Counted from the stretch's first letter, positions 1-8,284 are shown. The stretch: 13,386 bases of DNA from Cristatella mucedo (GCA_009760855.2 WPIO01000135.1:1097501-1110886); one strand, 5' to 3'. Made by a program: numbers and translations. The notes: generated by a model from the letters alone, not told the origin.

Positions 1-2092
1 TTTAGGTGGGGCTAGACCCAAAATTAATGAAACATTAGTGAGCGAAATCACTATGTTTGTTTGACACGAACCCGGTGGTAGCTCACCGAGTGGAATTAAG
101 ACTTAATTTCGTAGTTGTTGACGGTCAGTGGGCATAGGAATAGGGTGTAGGGCCTAGGTCGCTGCCTCTCTTTGGGTTGAGGGTAGCATTTGGCCCCCTG
201 CTCCCCTCTGGCTCTACCACAGGCAAGAGAGGATGTACACATTTAAATGGGAATGGCAAAATGCACTCTCATCGTGGAAAATCAAATTTTAAAAACTTTC
301 ACAATAATGAGGTTTAAGTTCATTGGATGATTGATTATGTAACGTTACTATAAACTGCTGAATTTTTTATACTCCTTTCTATACAGATTTTGCTACATTA
401 TGAAAGAACTGCAAGATCGTCCATCAGTAGGCGTAGGTTCATACATTAGATCAGCTGACACTCAGGCCGGCCTTCCACGAAAATTATGCTTGTGATTTTT
501 TCACTTTTATAAGGCTTACTATAATATAGCAACAATAGTAATAATTATTAGAATTGTTACTCTATTATATTATGCTATGATATTATATAACACGATTGGC
601 AGTATAAAAACGACCTATATTGTAATAGGTCATTTTTATAGTGCCTTAAGAAAAGTAAATCTTCATTCATTCGCTTTAAAACTTTCTGTAAGAGAAGCAA
701 TAGCCAAAGTTTAATTGTGCTCGATATCATTCTTAGACGAGTGCGCAATAGCACACAAATACAATGCAAAGATCAGCATCCGAATGAGAAGACTTTCGGG
801 GTCACCGGTTAGTAGAATTCCTGGTTTGCTAAAGTGTACTTAATCGTGCAAAGGTATGCATGCAAAGTTAGCTGGGATGTAAGTGACAAGTCTGCTGAGG
901 TGAAAGCTGAGGCGATTGCATGCATCTTTAGCTGAGACCCAAGTGATGCATGGTCAATGCTGGTGGAGGCAGATGTCAGAAGCAAGTTCCTGGTTGATGA
1001 GTACAAACTGACACTCGAGCGCCAAAAGATTTCAGTTTAGTGAGACGGATGGCGACACGACTGAAAACCAAGTAGTGCAGGTGGTGCAAGAGCACGTGGC
1101 TGGAGGAGCACGGAGTTCGGATAAGTAAGCTGGTGCAAGCCGAGTAAAGCGACCTGTAAGCCAGGCATACGATCTCGAAGGCAATACGATTTTTGATAGG
1201 GACCCAATGAAGTCGATGTCAATTATTGTAACAGCAATGCCGCTGGCGACAAACCAGCCGAGCTGCTGAAGTTTGCACCAGATTAAGAAAACTAAGGGCA
1301 AAGGCCGCAAAGGGAGGATGGCAGTTCTCTAGAGGCAATGTCACAATCGTGTGAATTAGTTTGGCTGTTGTACTCTTGTCCAAGCAGCCACTGATTTTGG
1401 CTACGTGTACTGTCTGCAAGTAGGCCGACTTGACAGTTGAAGCTCAATGTGCTCATCGGATAACCGGTTCGTTTTTGAATAGCACACACGGATTATGGAC
1501 CGACGTCACTATCATGATGGTGATCGAACCAATCTTGATGGTGAGGTCTGCCAATTTGAGGGTGACCATAAGTTTTCCCATAACAATTCAGTTGGTCCTA
1601 CCGTAGTTACTATAATGGCACAGGCAGCTAGGACAATTTTTGGTGCTGCAACGTTTAATAGGCTTTGTCTACTAATGCAATACCAAAGTCTCTGAGCCTT
1701 AAAAAAAAACAAGGAAGCCTTTCAAAGCTGATGGCCAGCATACCACTCAAACACTTTTGAGCACCCCAAAAAGGGCCGATGAGGAGATCTTAGCGAGAAA
1801 GTGAGCGTGAATGGACGTGGCCTTGGTGGATGGTCAGGGAGGGAAGGAAAAAAAGCACTTTCATAAGGATGCCAAATATTAGGATGGCCAGGTGGTATTA
1901 CAGTGCATCCTGGCTTCCGATGCTGAATGCAGACACTTTGCAATAAATCAGCTTTGTAGATATAAATAGAAAAAGTAAGCAGCCAGCCGACCGTTTTCTG
2001 TTTTGGTCGATTAAACAAACTCTTTGCAGCTGGCTGAGTTACCTGGATCATCTGCTGATATTTTCGAAATAGTGCACTTGGCTTAATTGTAG
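1..2092 (+). other. PPT1: PPT1 intron (3' part), upstream of the 99-bp exon
   Basis: This stretch lies upstream of the first recognisable PPT1 exon and ends in an AG acceptor at 2091-2092. I searched the three forward frames for the segment expected just before it in PPT1 (a Tyr-Trp-His-Asp-Pro motif and a Phe-Leu-Ala-Asp-Ile-Asn motif) and for the lipase-type Gly-x-Ser-x-Gly nucleophile, and found none. The preceding exons therefore most likely lie left of the window. The intron holds a decayed minus-strand LINE at about 980-1560. The rest (1-980 and 1560-2092) shows no gene or repeat that I can name. Confidence 0.65.
980..1560 (-). mobile_element. Decayed LINE ORF2 C-terminal region (L2/CR1-like), inside PPT1 intron
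   Basis: Read on the minus strand and switching between frames, this region follows the C-terminal reverse-transcriptase block typical of L2/CR1/jockey-type LINEs. In order it shows a Lys-Ser-Ala-Tyr motif, a stretch like the usual LVHAFV-SRLDYCN segment (here KLIHTIVTLPLENCH), VQTSAARLV near 1260-1290, LHWVPIKNRI near 1180-1210, LAPAYLSEL near 1110-1140, and TKLKSFGAR near 1020-1060. At least two frameshifts and several stops interrupt it, including a stop just before LHWVP. It is therefore an old, inactive copy. No 3' tail is visible at its left end. Family assignment rests on motif recognition only. Confidence 0.75.
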
Positions 2093-2191
2093 GTGAAAAA
2101 TGCTACATACAAGGAGAACTTGATGAAGCTGCAAAACTTTGTTATGGTCAAATTCCTCCAGGACACCATGGTGCAACCAAAGGACAGCGAG
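2093..2191 (+). CDS. PPT1: PPT1 internal exon carrying the catalytic aspartate
   Basis: This exon encodes 33 residues of palmitoyl-protein thioesterase 1, a soluble lysosomal alpha/beta-hydrolase that removes thioester-linked palmitate from cysteines of proteins. It begins after the AG at 2091-2092 and ends before GTGGGT at 2192, phase 0 at both ends. The peptide reads VKNATYKENL, then KLQNFVMVKFLQD, then a DSE end, matching the conserved PPT1 segment. The first residue aligns with human position 210, so the Asp at 2162-2164 falls at position 233, the triad aspartate. Asn in the N-A-T sequon (2099-2101) falls at 212, a known glycosylation site. The sequon that overlaps the catalytic Asp in human is absent (Q-D-T here). 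The exon boundaries match my recollection of a 99-base human exon. No frameshift is seen. Confidence 0.93.
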
Positions 2192-2649
2192 GTGGGTACA
2201 GCTCTGATAATTCTGCTATTCACGATGGTTGTGCTGGAAAAAATAGCCAGCCCACTTTTAAAGCATGCAGGATGTGTATCGCATATGACAAGATTCTTTT
2301 AGCATCAGAGGCCAGACTCATAGCCTGAAACCACTTAGATCTTCTGGGATCCATCGGCGAACAAAAGCTTGCAAGCCACTTGAGTCGCGTTAGTACTGTG
2401 CCAGTCAGGCTGCTGTCTCTGTTTAATATTGCATATACCGTTGACGAGACTCCCAGCATTGCCTGATGTTGCAGCTGATGGCAGCAGATCAACATGTGTG
2501 TGTTTGTTTGTCCTCACAGGTTGCACACGGCATTCATGGGATTCCGTATATGATTCAAATTGCATAGCTTATTGCAAGTCGCTGCTAAATTGGCAAGGAG
2601 ATCTTTCAGCTTCGATTACAGCAGCCGACCTTATCCAAGAGCGCATAGT

Positions 2650-2740
2650 TAATAATAATAATATTAATGCATTTGGTTAGCTCCCAAGAGAACTCAATCT
2701 CTTTCTAGGCACATTAGATATGCTACAAATGAAAGTTGAC
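2650..2740 (-). mobile_element. LINE/SINE 3' tail copy, degenerate
   Basis: On the + strand an ATA/ATT-rich microsatellite (2650-2667) is followed by AGAGAACTCAATCTCTTTCT and a TAGGCAC motif. This is the same tail seen at 7968-8055 and 8249-8340, with several substitutions. The AGAGA/TCTCT inner arm of the shared hairpin survives, and the outer GCGCC/GGCGC arm has decayed. The element is inverted relative to PPT1 transcription. Homology to the right of about 2740 is too weak to claim. Confidence 0.7.
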
Positions 2741-3160
2741 ACAAGTTGTGCTTTTGTCTTATACAAATGGTTATGATACTCCTGACCTTTGTTGCCATCA
2801 GCTAGCAACCCACACGGTCTGATAGCCACCCATTGAACATTTAGCAATAGTAACCTGCAAGTTTCATCGACGTTTGTCTTTTTTGCTTTCAGTATTTGCT
2901 TGGAGTGGATGGCAGCTTTGTTCACTGCTGCCTGCTGTTTGTCCTCATACCTGCACGGTTCTCCTGTTTATCCTTCTGTTGTTTTTCATCTCAAACTTTG
3001 CGGTAATGACATGCCCCAGGTATTTTTATCTGCTTATTACCGTTTTAAGGAAGTCACTTAGTTAATACCTGTTGTGTTAATCTGCATCTACACAGGTAGT
3101 GAACGTACGGACCGAGACACCCTAGATCTTGAGGTGACATCATTAGCTTCCACTGGTAAA

Positions 3161-3185
3161 GGGCAGGGCAGGGGGAGGGGCAGGG
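3161..3185 (+). other. G-quadruplex-forming motif in PPT1 intron
   Basis: Five runs of three or more G (3161-3163, 3166-3168, 3171-3175, 3177-3180, 3183-3185) are separated by loops of one or two bases. This fits the canonical four-run G4 pattern with a spare run, on the PPT1 sense strand. Confidence 0.7.
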
Positions 3186-3699
3186 ACGTTTTGGGCTGGG
3201 CATTAGTGGCTAAAAGAAAGGATCCGAGTCTCGAGGGCCGGAATCGAAGAATTAGCCGAGCGATGTACATCTTGGTGTTAGATCTGAGACTTGGGAAGCA
3301 GCCGACCAATCAGGAGCACACCAAAAAAGCATCATGGATGCTGCCTTTATAGGTGGGTTTCGTGGGGAGACCAGTCTGTTGGACTGAAAGAGTTCGGAAT
3401 ACAGGAATTTATTGACAAAGAAATCTGCCTGCAGAAGGATGCTGGCTAAGTTTTTGATGACTTTATGTATACATATCTAGGCAGCAGCAGATATCTCGTC
3501 GTGCATGGCTACAGCCGGTCCCAGACGTAAAAGGAATGTGCTGGTCGCAAGAGTTTTTGGTGTGCTGCTATTGCTTATTTTTTCTTTCGACCAAGTCACC
3601 ACGTGAGCACAACTGACACCCATCTCACAATGAGTTTAGCTATGATGTAATCTAGTCACCTGCATGTGCTGATGCAACTTTGCTGTCAACTATTATAAG

Positions 3700-3835
3700 G
3701 GTAGATAAGGTTCAATATAAGGTATACAATATTAATAATATTTATATTAATAATATAATATTAATACAATTTATATATAATATAAGGTGTATAAGAATAT
3801 CATATAATTATATATAAGGTTCATTATAAGGTTCG
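3700..3835. repeat. AT-rich tract with internal palindromes and ATAAGGTTC repeats
   Basis: The block is nearly all A/T, with nested AATATTAATAATATT-type palindromes (about 3726-3765). It is flanked on both sides by degenerate copies of a TATAAGGTTCA unit (near 3706-3724 and 3812-3834). It could be a decayed satellite or MITE-like insertion. No terminal inverted repeats with target duplications could be fixed. Confidence 0.5.
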
Positions 3836-4025
3836 CTGTAGTGGTAGACGAGAGGATGTAGCATTTTGACTTGCTGATGAACATTGTTCTAGACACTCTG
3901 CCACTGCTATTGATGCAAAAGGGCTGCTCTTCAGCGACTGCTGCTGCAGCTGCTGAATTGTGAGAGAATTCACGAAGTGTCTGTTCAGCTGCCGTTGTGC
4001 ACGTGGGCGTTTTCTTTTGTTGCAG

Positions 4026-4223
4026 TGGTTTGGATTTTATGAGACTGGCAACGTGCACAACATAGTGCCGCTGTTTGACTCCATTCTATACCTGGAGGAC
4101 TGGCTTGGCTTGAAGGAGTTGAACTCGACAGGAAAGCTGCATTTCCTTGCATCCGACAGTGATCACTTGCAGTTTAACGATACCTGGTTTGTCCAGAGTA
4201 TAGTCAAACCTTTTCTCGTATAA
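4026..4223 (+). CDS. PPT1: PPT1 terminal coding exon with catalytic histidine
   Basis: After the acceptor TTTGTTGCAG the exon encodes 65 residues and a TAA stop at 4221-4223. It opens with WFGFYETGN, continues through LYLEDWLGLKEL and DSDHLQF, and ends with KPFLV. This is the conserved C-terminus of palmitoyl-protein thioesterase 1. Aligned from human Trp243, the His at 4164-4166 falls at position 289, the third member of the Ser115/Asp233/His289 triad. The human C-terminal segment is 64 residues, so length is essentially conserved. In human, as I recall, this stretch is split by one more intron; here it is one exon. Two sequons are present (N-S-T and N-D-T). The reading frame is also open upstream to 3960, but that part is intron. 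The catalytic serine lies in exons outside the window. Confidence 0.94.
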   Translation, partial: WFGFYETGNVHNIVPLFDSILYLEDWLGLKELNSTGKLHFLASDSDHLQFNDTWFVQSIVKPFLV

Positions 4224-4785
4224 TGTTCTATACTCGTTTTCATTGTTATTATACACAGGGTTAAAATATTCAGCCAACTACTATCTGCACAGGCCACTCT
4301 GCTTTTGAAGACTTTCAGGAAGCCTCTCACATATATGCGGTTGAGATGGTAACTGCCTTTGCCAGGCCTGGCTGTCCATAAATTCATGTGTGCAGCCTCT
4401 TGCTGAATACGACTTACTAGAGCTGGCCAACTTTTTTCATACCCGATTGGTATTATTAACTTGACTTTGCATTTTGAACTGCTGCATTTGCTTTGTGTTG
4501 CCTCAACAGATGAATGGTGATTACGTTACTCTTGGCTTAGTGACTGGCCACCTTCCAGTCACATGCCACGTGCGGGTGACATACTGCTGCTGCTATGTAG
4601 GTCGATATTGTTGGCTTTCCACCTTCAGCGGTCAAATATACTTGAACTGGTCAAGCCAAGAAAGATATCTATATCTTGGCCACTGTAAGAGCTTTAGAAC
4701 CCACCGTCAGACTTACTGGCTGCACCTGCTTTATGTAGCATGCAAGCAATGCACCTGAAGGGCCGTTGCTAGAGTTAAATAAATC
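4224..4785 (+). other. PPT1: Putative PPT1 3' UTR
   Basis: The sequence follows the PPT1 stop and runs to the first canonical AATAAA. It has no recognisable coding content. The open frame at 4474-4758 has no family resemblance and is probably chance. The true cleavage site cannot be told from sequence alone. Confidence 0.4.
4778..4783 (+). terminator. PPT1: Candidate PPT1 poly(A) signal AATAAA
   Basis: It is a canonical AATAAA about 555 bases after the PPT1 stop codon and the first exact hexamer downstream of it in this orientation. Confidence 0.45.
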
Positions 4786-4843
4786 AGTTATTGAGTGCAG
4801 CTGAGAGTTATTGAGTGCAGCTGAGTTATTAAGTGCAGCTGAG
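4786..4843. repeat. Short tandem repeat, three units of about 20 bp
   Basis: Units at 4786-4805 and 4806-4825 are identical (AGTTATTGAGTGCAGCTGAG). The third (4826-4843) lacks the leading AG and has one G-to-A change. The array starts three bases after the candidate poly(A) hexamer. Confidence 0.9.
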
Positions 4844-4859
4844 AAACCTCGTGGAGCTA

Positions 4860-5225
4860 ATGCAACCATAGTGTATTTAAACTCACACTACTAAAAAGTC
4901 TGGTTATTTTTGAGTTAATACCTGTCCCAGTACATTGTAGGCCATGTAACACGTTTTTACGCTATCTTTAGCCCTGGCAAGTAAGTGCGGGTTTTGCATT
5001 TGATCATTCTTAAAAAGTATAGAAAACGGTCATAAGTCCCGATTAGCATTCTAATGGTAATAATACTAACAATAGCAGTTGTAACGAAAAGTTTATGTAC
5101 AACCCTAAGAGAGCCAAATCTCACTTTAGGTGTTTTCCATAAGCTGAGCAGAGACCGTGCCAGTGTTCTAGTAATAACGTACACAATATCAGCACACGCA
5201 AGAACAAGAAGACAATTCACGTGGA
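4860..5225. other. Intergenic sequence, nothing recognised
   Basis: I see no gene, RNA or repeat I can name here. The minus-strand frame at 4957-5220 is hydrophobic in places but matches no family that I know. Confidence 0.4.
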
Positions 5226-5229
5226 TCTA

Positions 5230-5740
5230 GAAAATGCTGAGCAGGAGCTGATGGGTTTGTAGCTTCTTTTTAAATGTGGAACTGAAGTTTACATTTAGAA
5301 CTTGGCTAGAGACACATTTGAACGAATTGAGTAACAAGAATGGGTGGTACACTGTAAAATCTGATAGCGAATTATTTCCGGCGGCTTGGCTGAAGTGAGA
5401 GAATGAAAGGGCCCACAAGTTTGTGACACAATCTTGAAGCCGGTGGGCATTGATGGGTGGCCCAAGCAGATTGGTAAGAAGTGCTGTAATGTGGCAGTTG
5501 TGACGTACATGAAAGTAAAACCTTGATGCCGAGTTTTCACCGATTGTAATCTTCAGAATGAACTGGCAGGAAGGCATGCAAACATTGAGTTAGATAATTT
5601 AAAATGGTGTGCCACAAATGCATCGACCAGCTTGGTTGTGGCATCGTTATCCATGCAAACCCGAATTTAACGGTGTCACGTTGACGAGAGTAGGCAGACT
5701 TGTCTCCGAAACTGAATTTGGAGGAGTACTTCCTGATTCT
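5230..5740 (-). mobile_element. Decayed LINE ORF2 C-terminal region (second minus-strand relic)
   Basis: On the minus strand, in shifting frames, the C-terminal RT motifs of L2/CR1-type LINEs recur. A KSAY motif lies near 5690. DNDATTKLVDAFV near 5620-5660 aligns with the usual LT-DA---LVHAFV segment and is followed by a NSMFACLP block (canonical NSLL-GLP). ENSASRFYFHVR with CHITALLTNL lies near 5480-5540, then a LSDFTVYHP block near 5345-5370 (canonical YLSDL---Y-P) and SNVSLAKF near 5300. A stop falls inside the LP-RLQ segment, and frameshifts and small deletions are present. It is an old, dead copy. It differs from the relic in the PPT1 intron and no 3' tail was found at its left end. Confidence 0.7.
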
Positions 5741-5977
5741 AAGCAGAAGCAACCGGAGATAAATACACTGGTAAAGCCGGAGAGGACCTTTAGGCATTCC
5801 CCTTTCTGAGTAACACTTCCCTAATTAGTAACCTGGCTTTGTGGCCCTTCTATTTCAGAAAGTTCGCATCCAATTGCATAAATAACAAATAAACGATGTG
5901 AGAGCTGACAGAATTTGAGATACTAGAGAGCTGGGAAGGTTAAAGCAAAAGTACAGCAGAGTGTCGTCTGGATACGA

Positions 5978-6461
5978 ATGAAAGCCGCATATATTGTGTT
6001 AACTAGCTCCTTAGTTCTGTCTCGGCTTGATTATTGTAATTCCCTTTTGGCTGGGCTACCAAAGAAAGCTATTATGCCACTACAACGGACTATGAATATG
6101 GCTGCAAGGCTGGTCTTCAAGTCCCAGCGGTTTGAGCACGTGTCTCCTTTGCTGAAAGAGCTAGGATGGTTGCCGGTTGAGCAAAGGATACAGAGCAAAG
6201 TTCTTACGCTGACCCACAAGGCCCGCCACGGCTTGGCTCCTTCGTACCTAGCTGAACTGCTGCATCAGTTTCAGCCTGTTCGCGCCCTCAGGTCCCGTGT
6301 GGACAATAAATTAGCTGTCCCATTCCTCCGCTTAAAGACAGTTGGCGACAGAAGCTTTAGCTCTGCAGGTCCTAGACTGTGGAACTCGCTTCCGTAATTC
6401 TTGTGCAACGACAACTACTTTCCTACTGCCGACTATGGCACATCTTTTTCAGCAGTCCTGA
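5978..6461 (+). pseudogene. LINE ORF2 C-terminal fragment, one frameshift
   Basis: The frame open from 5978 to 6397 encodes 139 residues of the region behind the RT catalytic core. It shows VLSRLDYCNSLLAGLP (about residues 13-29), MNMAARLVF, LGWLPVEQRI, HGLAPSYLAELL, and a final GDRSFSSAGPRLWNSLP. All of these are hallmark LINE motifs. The stop at 6395-6397 directly follows the LWNSLP motif, earlier than usual. The frame one base along (+3) continues with a plausible tail including a HLF motif (as in KTHLF) and stops at 6459-6461, so I read one single-base shift near 6392-6396. The catalytic core, including the DD motif, is missing. There is no independent gene here. Confidence 0.85.
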
Positions 6462-6661
6462 GCTGCTACTTCTATGCTACTCACAACCTCAATTGCTCTC
6501 CTAACTCTGTTAGGCTTCCCACTTTCTCTTTGCTGCGTGAGACGAAGTCTGTTGGCTACCGAATGCGTACCGAAAGCCGCTTAGGCTGTGAGTGCGATGT
6601 AAAAAACTCTCCTGCGTAACGCCCACATGGTCTTTATGACTTTGTGGAGTTACTGACGGAG

Positions 6662-6683
6662 ATACATTACATTACATTACATT
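6662..6683 (+). repeat. (ATTAC)n LINE terminal microsatellite
   Basis: About four tandem ATTAC units end the LINE immediately upstream. The tail orientation agrees with the plus-strand ORF. Confidence 0.9.
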
Positions 6684-6711
6684 TGGTGATTGCATCGGCA
6701 AGAGGTACTGG

Positions 6712-6855
6712 AGCTGGTTTGGTCTAGCGGTTAAGATGCTCGCCCCGACCAAGGTCTGACTGAGGTCGTGGGCTCGAGCCCCGAGGCATATGTGAAGCGC
6801 CTGAACAGAGATTAAGTTCTCTTGGGGCGCTATATAAATGAATTATATATATAGT
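6712..6855 (+). mobile_element. tRNA-derived SINE with LINE-type 3' tail
   Basis: The 5' half is tRNA-like. An A-box-like TAGCGGTTAAG lies at 6725-6735 and a B-box-like GGCTCGAGCCC at 6771-6781, spaced as in a tRNA gene. Upstream TTTGGTCTAGCGG resembles the 5' end of Glu/Asp-type tRNAs. It is not a working tRNA gene because the acceptor arms do not pair. The 3' part (6795-6850) contains GCGCC (6797-6801), AGAGA (6807-6811), TCTCT (6818-6822) and GGCGC (6826-6830), which form a hairpin, then an AT-rich repeat. The same tail ends the LINEs at 7968 and 8249 (minus strand), implying mobilisation by that LINE. Transcription would be by RNA polymerase III from the internal boxes. Confidence 0.85.
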
Positions 6856-6928
6856 TATAAAAAGATGACCTGAAAAAATTGCCCGGGGCACCCTATACAT
6901 GTAAGGCTCACTGAATGACCGCTTTCTA

Positions 6929-7141
6929 TTGACATCTACTTTCTGATTTTCTCACGGGGATACATCCTAAACCATCGCAACACATGTCTGTGATGCCTAG
7001 GCAGGAAGACTGACACCCAAGAAGGACTCGGCGATCGATGGCATTAAAAGCGGCAGATGAATCCAGCAAAACCAGCAGAGACACTCGACCTATATCAGCA
7101 TTCCCGAGAAGATCGCCATATAATCTCAGCAGTACTGACTC
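6929..7141 (-). pseudogene. LINE reverse-transcriptase fragment (catalytic motif A region)
   Basis: The minus-strand frame contains ESVLLRLYGDLL, then GRVSLLVLLDSSAAFNAID (motif A, catalytic Asp at 7061-7063), then a degenerate CLGITDMCCDGLGCIPVRKS block. The last aligns with the usual FGI----L-WF-SYL-GR segment. This is about 70 residues of the core of an L2/CR1-type RT. Trp, Phe and Tyr residues of the last block are replaced (Cys, Gly and Ile/Pro), consistent with decay. The frame remains open upstream to 7339, but that part reads through a tRNA-like SINE head and is not RT. It could be from the same family as the neighbouring LINE copies, but overlap is too small to say. Confidence 0.8.
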
Positions 7142-7234
7142 TGTAAACAAAATTCTAGCTGATTCAACAGCCTTTTGTATAGCGACACACGATCCTTTAC
7201 GGCTATTACCACCACTTGCATCAGCAATAAAAAC

Positions 7235-7326
7235 GGCCACCGCAGGATTCGGACTCACGACCTCGGTGCCGAGGTCGTGAAAAGCACCCGCGTCACCTAG
7301 TGTGCCAACACGGCTGGTTCGCTCGA
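7235..7326 (-). mobile_element. tRNA-like SINE head (A and B boxes), minus strand
   Basis: On the minus strand an A-box-like TGGCACACTAGGTGACGC (7290-7307) is followed about 34 bases later by a B-box-like GAGTCCGAATCC (7245-7256), one base from the consensus. It shares GAGGTCGTG ahead of the B box with the SINE at 6712, so it may be a related family. The shared LINE-type tail is not found downstream. Arms do not pair well enough for a functional tRNA. Confidence 0.55.
7255..7280. repeat. Near-perfect 26-bp palindrome within the SINE head
   Basis: Two 12-base arms (7255-7266 and 7269-7280) are exact reverse complements around a 2-base centre TG. The palindrome sits between the A and B boxes and overlaps the start of the B box. 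Confidence 0.9.
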
Positions 7327-7339
7327 AAACTGAACTCAC

Positions 7340-7965
7340 TTTCGAGGTTTGAAGTTTGGATGTAGCAGTCTTACTAGTCTTTGCGACTTGTTTCCCAAGT
7401 TCTCAAACCTTGGTGTTGGAGCAAAGTTTGCATCACTTTGAGATGGATGATCGTGACCTTAGACAGCTTTTTTTTTACAGTGTAGAATCATGCCTTGCAA
7501 ACTTCACAACTTGGCCAAGACTTTACTAATCGAGGTAAAATTTGAAAGGTAAGCTCAGCTCAGCTTGCACAGCAGGAGTTTGTTTCTGATTTGTGTTTGA
7601 TATGTTTTGCTGTACATGTTCATGACTGTGGAACATCAGGCTCCAACATGTTTGATAACATGTGTCGCAATATTTATTAGACCAAAATCAGAAATAAAGC
7701 TTCAGCAGTGATATAAAAGCATAGCTGAACTTACATTTTATTTCGAGTTCATCAGTGAGGTATTGGCCGAGTGATTGAATTCAAAAGGCACAATGCTACA
7801 GTATACTGTACATGAAGCATGTCACAAGCATTCACCTCAACAAGCTGTATACATTTACCTCCATGTACGAAAGTGCAGCAGAACGGGATACTAGTCGCAT
7901 ATGATACAGAGATCGGTGTATTTTTTATTTGTAGATATGTTGCTTCTGGTTTGATTCCGGTTCAG
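7340..7965. other. Intergenic sequence, nothing recognised
   Basis: No gene or repeat family is recognisable. A T run (7468-7477) and an isolated AATAAA near 7692 are the only notable short signals, with no gene to attach them to. Confidence 0.4.
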
Positions 7966-7967
7966 AT

Positions 7968-8165
7968 AAGGATAATAATAATAAGAATACCCTTGATAAA
8001 GCGCCCCAGAGAAATCAATCTCTTTCTAGGCGCTTTAAATTTGCTGCAAAGGACACACGAGTGAATAATGAGTGGTATAATGCTTGAAAAAAAACATGAA
8101 TAACATGGTTAGGGGTGACGTGCTGTTTAGCATGTGGACGTCGCACAGCTTGCAAGAATTAGCAA
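7968..8165 (-). mobile_element. LINE 3' end, truncated copy (same family as 8249-8597)
   Basis: On the + strand an (ATA)n tract (7972-7984) precedes the hairpin GCGCC (8001-8005) ... GGCGC (8029-8033). TTTAAATTTGCTGCAAAGG and, near 8098-8122, AACATGGTTAGGGGTGACGTGC follow. All of this is shared in order with the copy at 8249-8440. Only 3' UTR is present, so this is a strongly 5'-truncated insertion. Its right end is uncertain because homology fades after about 8140. Confidence 0.82.
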
Positions 8166-8248
8166 ACAACAGCCGTACTGAAAGCTAACTCACCTTCTCT
8201 ATGTGTTACCACTACCATGAAGTTACTATTTTAGTAAAGTTTAGTTAC

Positions 8249-8270
8249 TAAATAATAATAATAATAATAA
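8249..8270. repeat. (TAA)n microsatellite, LINE 3' tail
   Basis: About seven TAA units at the 3' end of the minus-strand LINE form its terminal repeat. Confidence 0.92.
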
Positions 8271-8284
8271 TGCACTTGATAAAT

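Larger units (their letters stand above)
2192..4025 (+). other. PPT1: PPT1 intron between the two visible exons
   Basis: The intron starts with GTGGGT and ends with a pyrimidine-rich tract running into TTGCAG at 4020-4025. The flanking exons join in phase 0 at Glu|Trp, with no residue missing against the family. It contains a minus-strand LINE tail (2650-2740), a G-quadruplex motif (3161-3185) and an AT-rich tract (3700-3835). The remainder, 2741-3160 and 3186-3700, holds nothing I can name. Confidence 0.88.
5960..6683 (+). mobile_element. 5'-truncated LINE 3' end (L2/CR1-like) with (ATTAC)n tail
   Basis: This is the 3' part of a non-LTR retrotransposon. It has the C-terminal part of the ORF2 reverse transcriptase, a 3' UTR of about 200 bases (6462-6661) and a short pentanucleotide tail (6662-6683). 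LINEs ending in microsatellites rather than poly(A) are typical of the L2/CR1 groups. Truncation at the 5' end is the usual result of incomplete target-primed reverse transcription. Its tail differs from that of the minus-strand LINEs at 7968 and 8249, so at least two LINE families are present. Confidence 0.88.

Noticed and set aside
384-495. Pyrimidine tract and CAG near 360-384 followed by an open frame that might be a PPT1 exon
   Set aside because: The acceptor looks good, but the peptide (FCYIMKELQDRPS...) does not match PPT1 and no clear donor in frame follows.
1-2092. Earlier PPT1 exons with the catalytic serine or the Tyr-Trp-His-Asp-Pro motif
   Set aside because: Searched by eye in all three forward frames and not found; most likely left of the window.
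3960-4025. Upstream extension of the PPT1 terminal exon frame
   Set aside because: It precedes a clear TTGCAG acceptor, and the residues do not match the family, whereas those after it do.
4474-4758. Cysteine-rich 94-residue open frame after PPT1
   Set aside because: No recognisable motif and it lies in the likely 3' UTR; length is within chance for this base composition.
6712-6790. A functional tRNA gene
   Set aside because: A and B boxes are present, but the acceptor arms do not pair and a LINE-type tail follows; a SINE explains it.
7945-7960. B-box-like GGTTTGATTCC next to the LINE tail at 7968
   Set aside because: No matching A box upstream at the right spacing; probably chance.
8249-8270. 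CRISPR-like or satellite array
   Set aside because: It is a simple trinucleotide repeat ending a LINE, without spacers.
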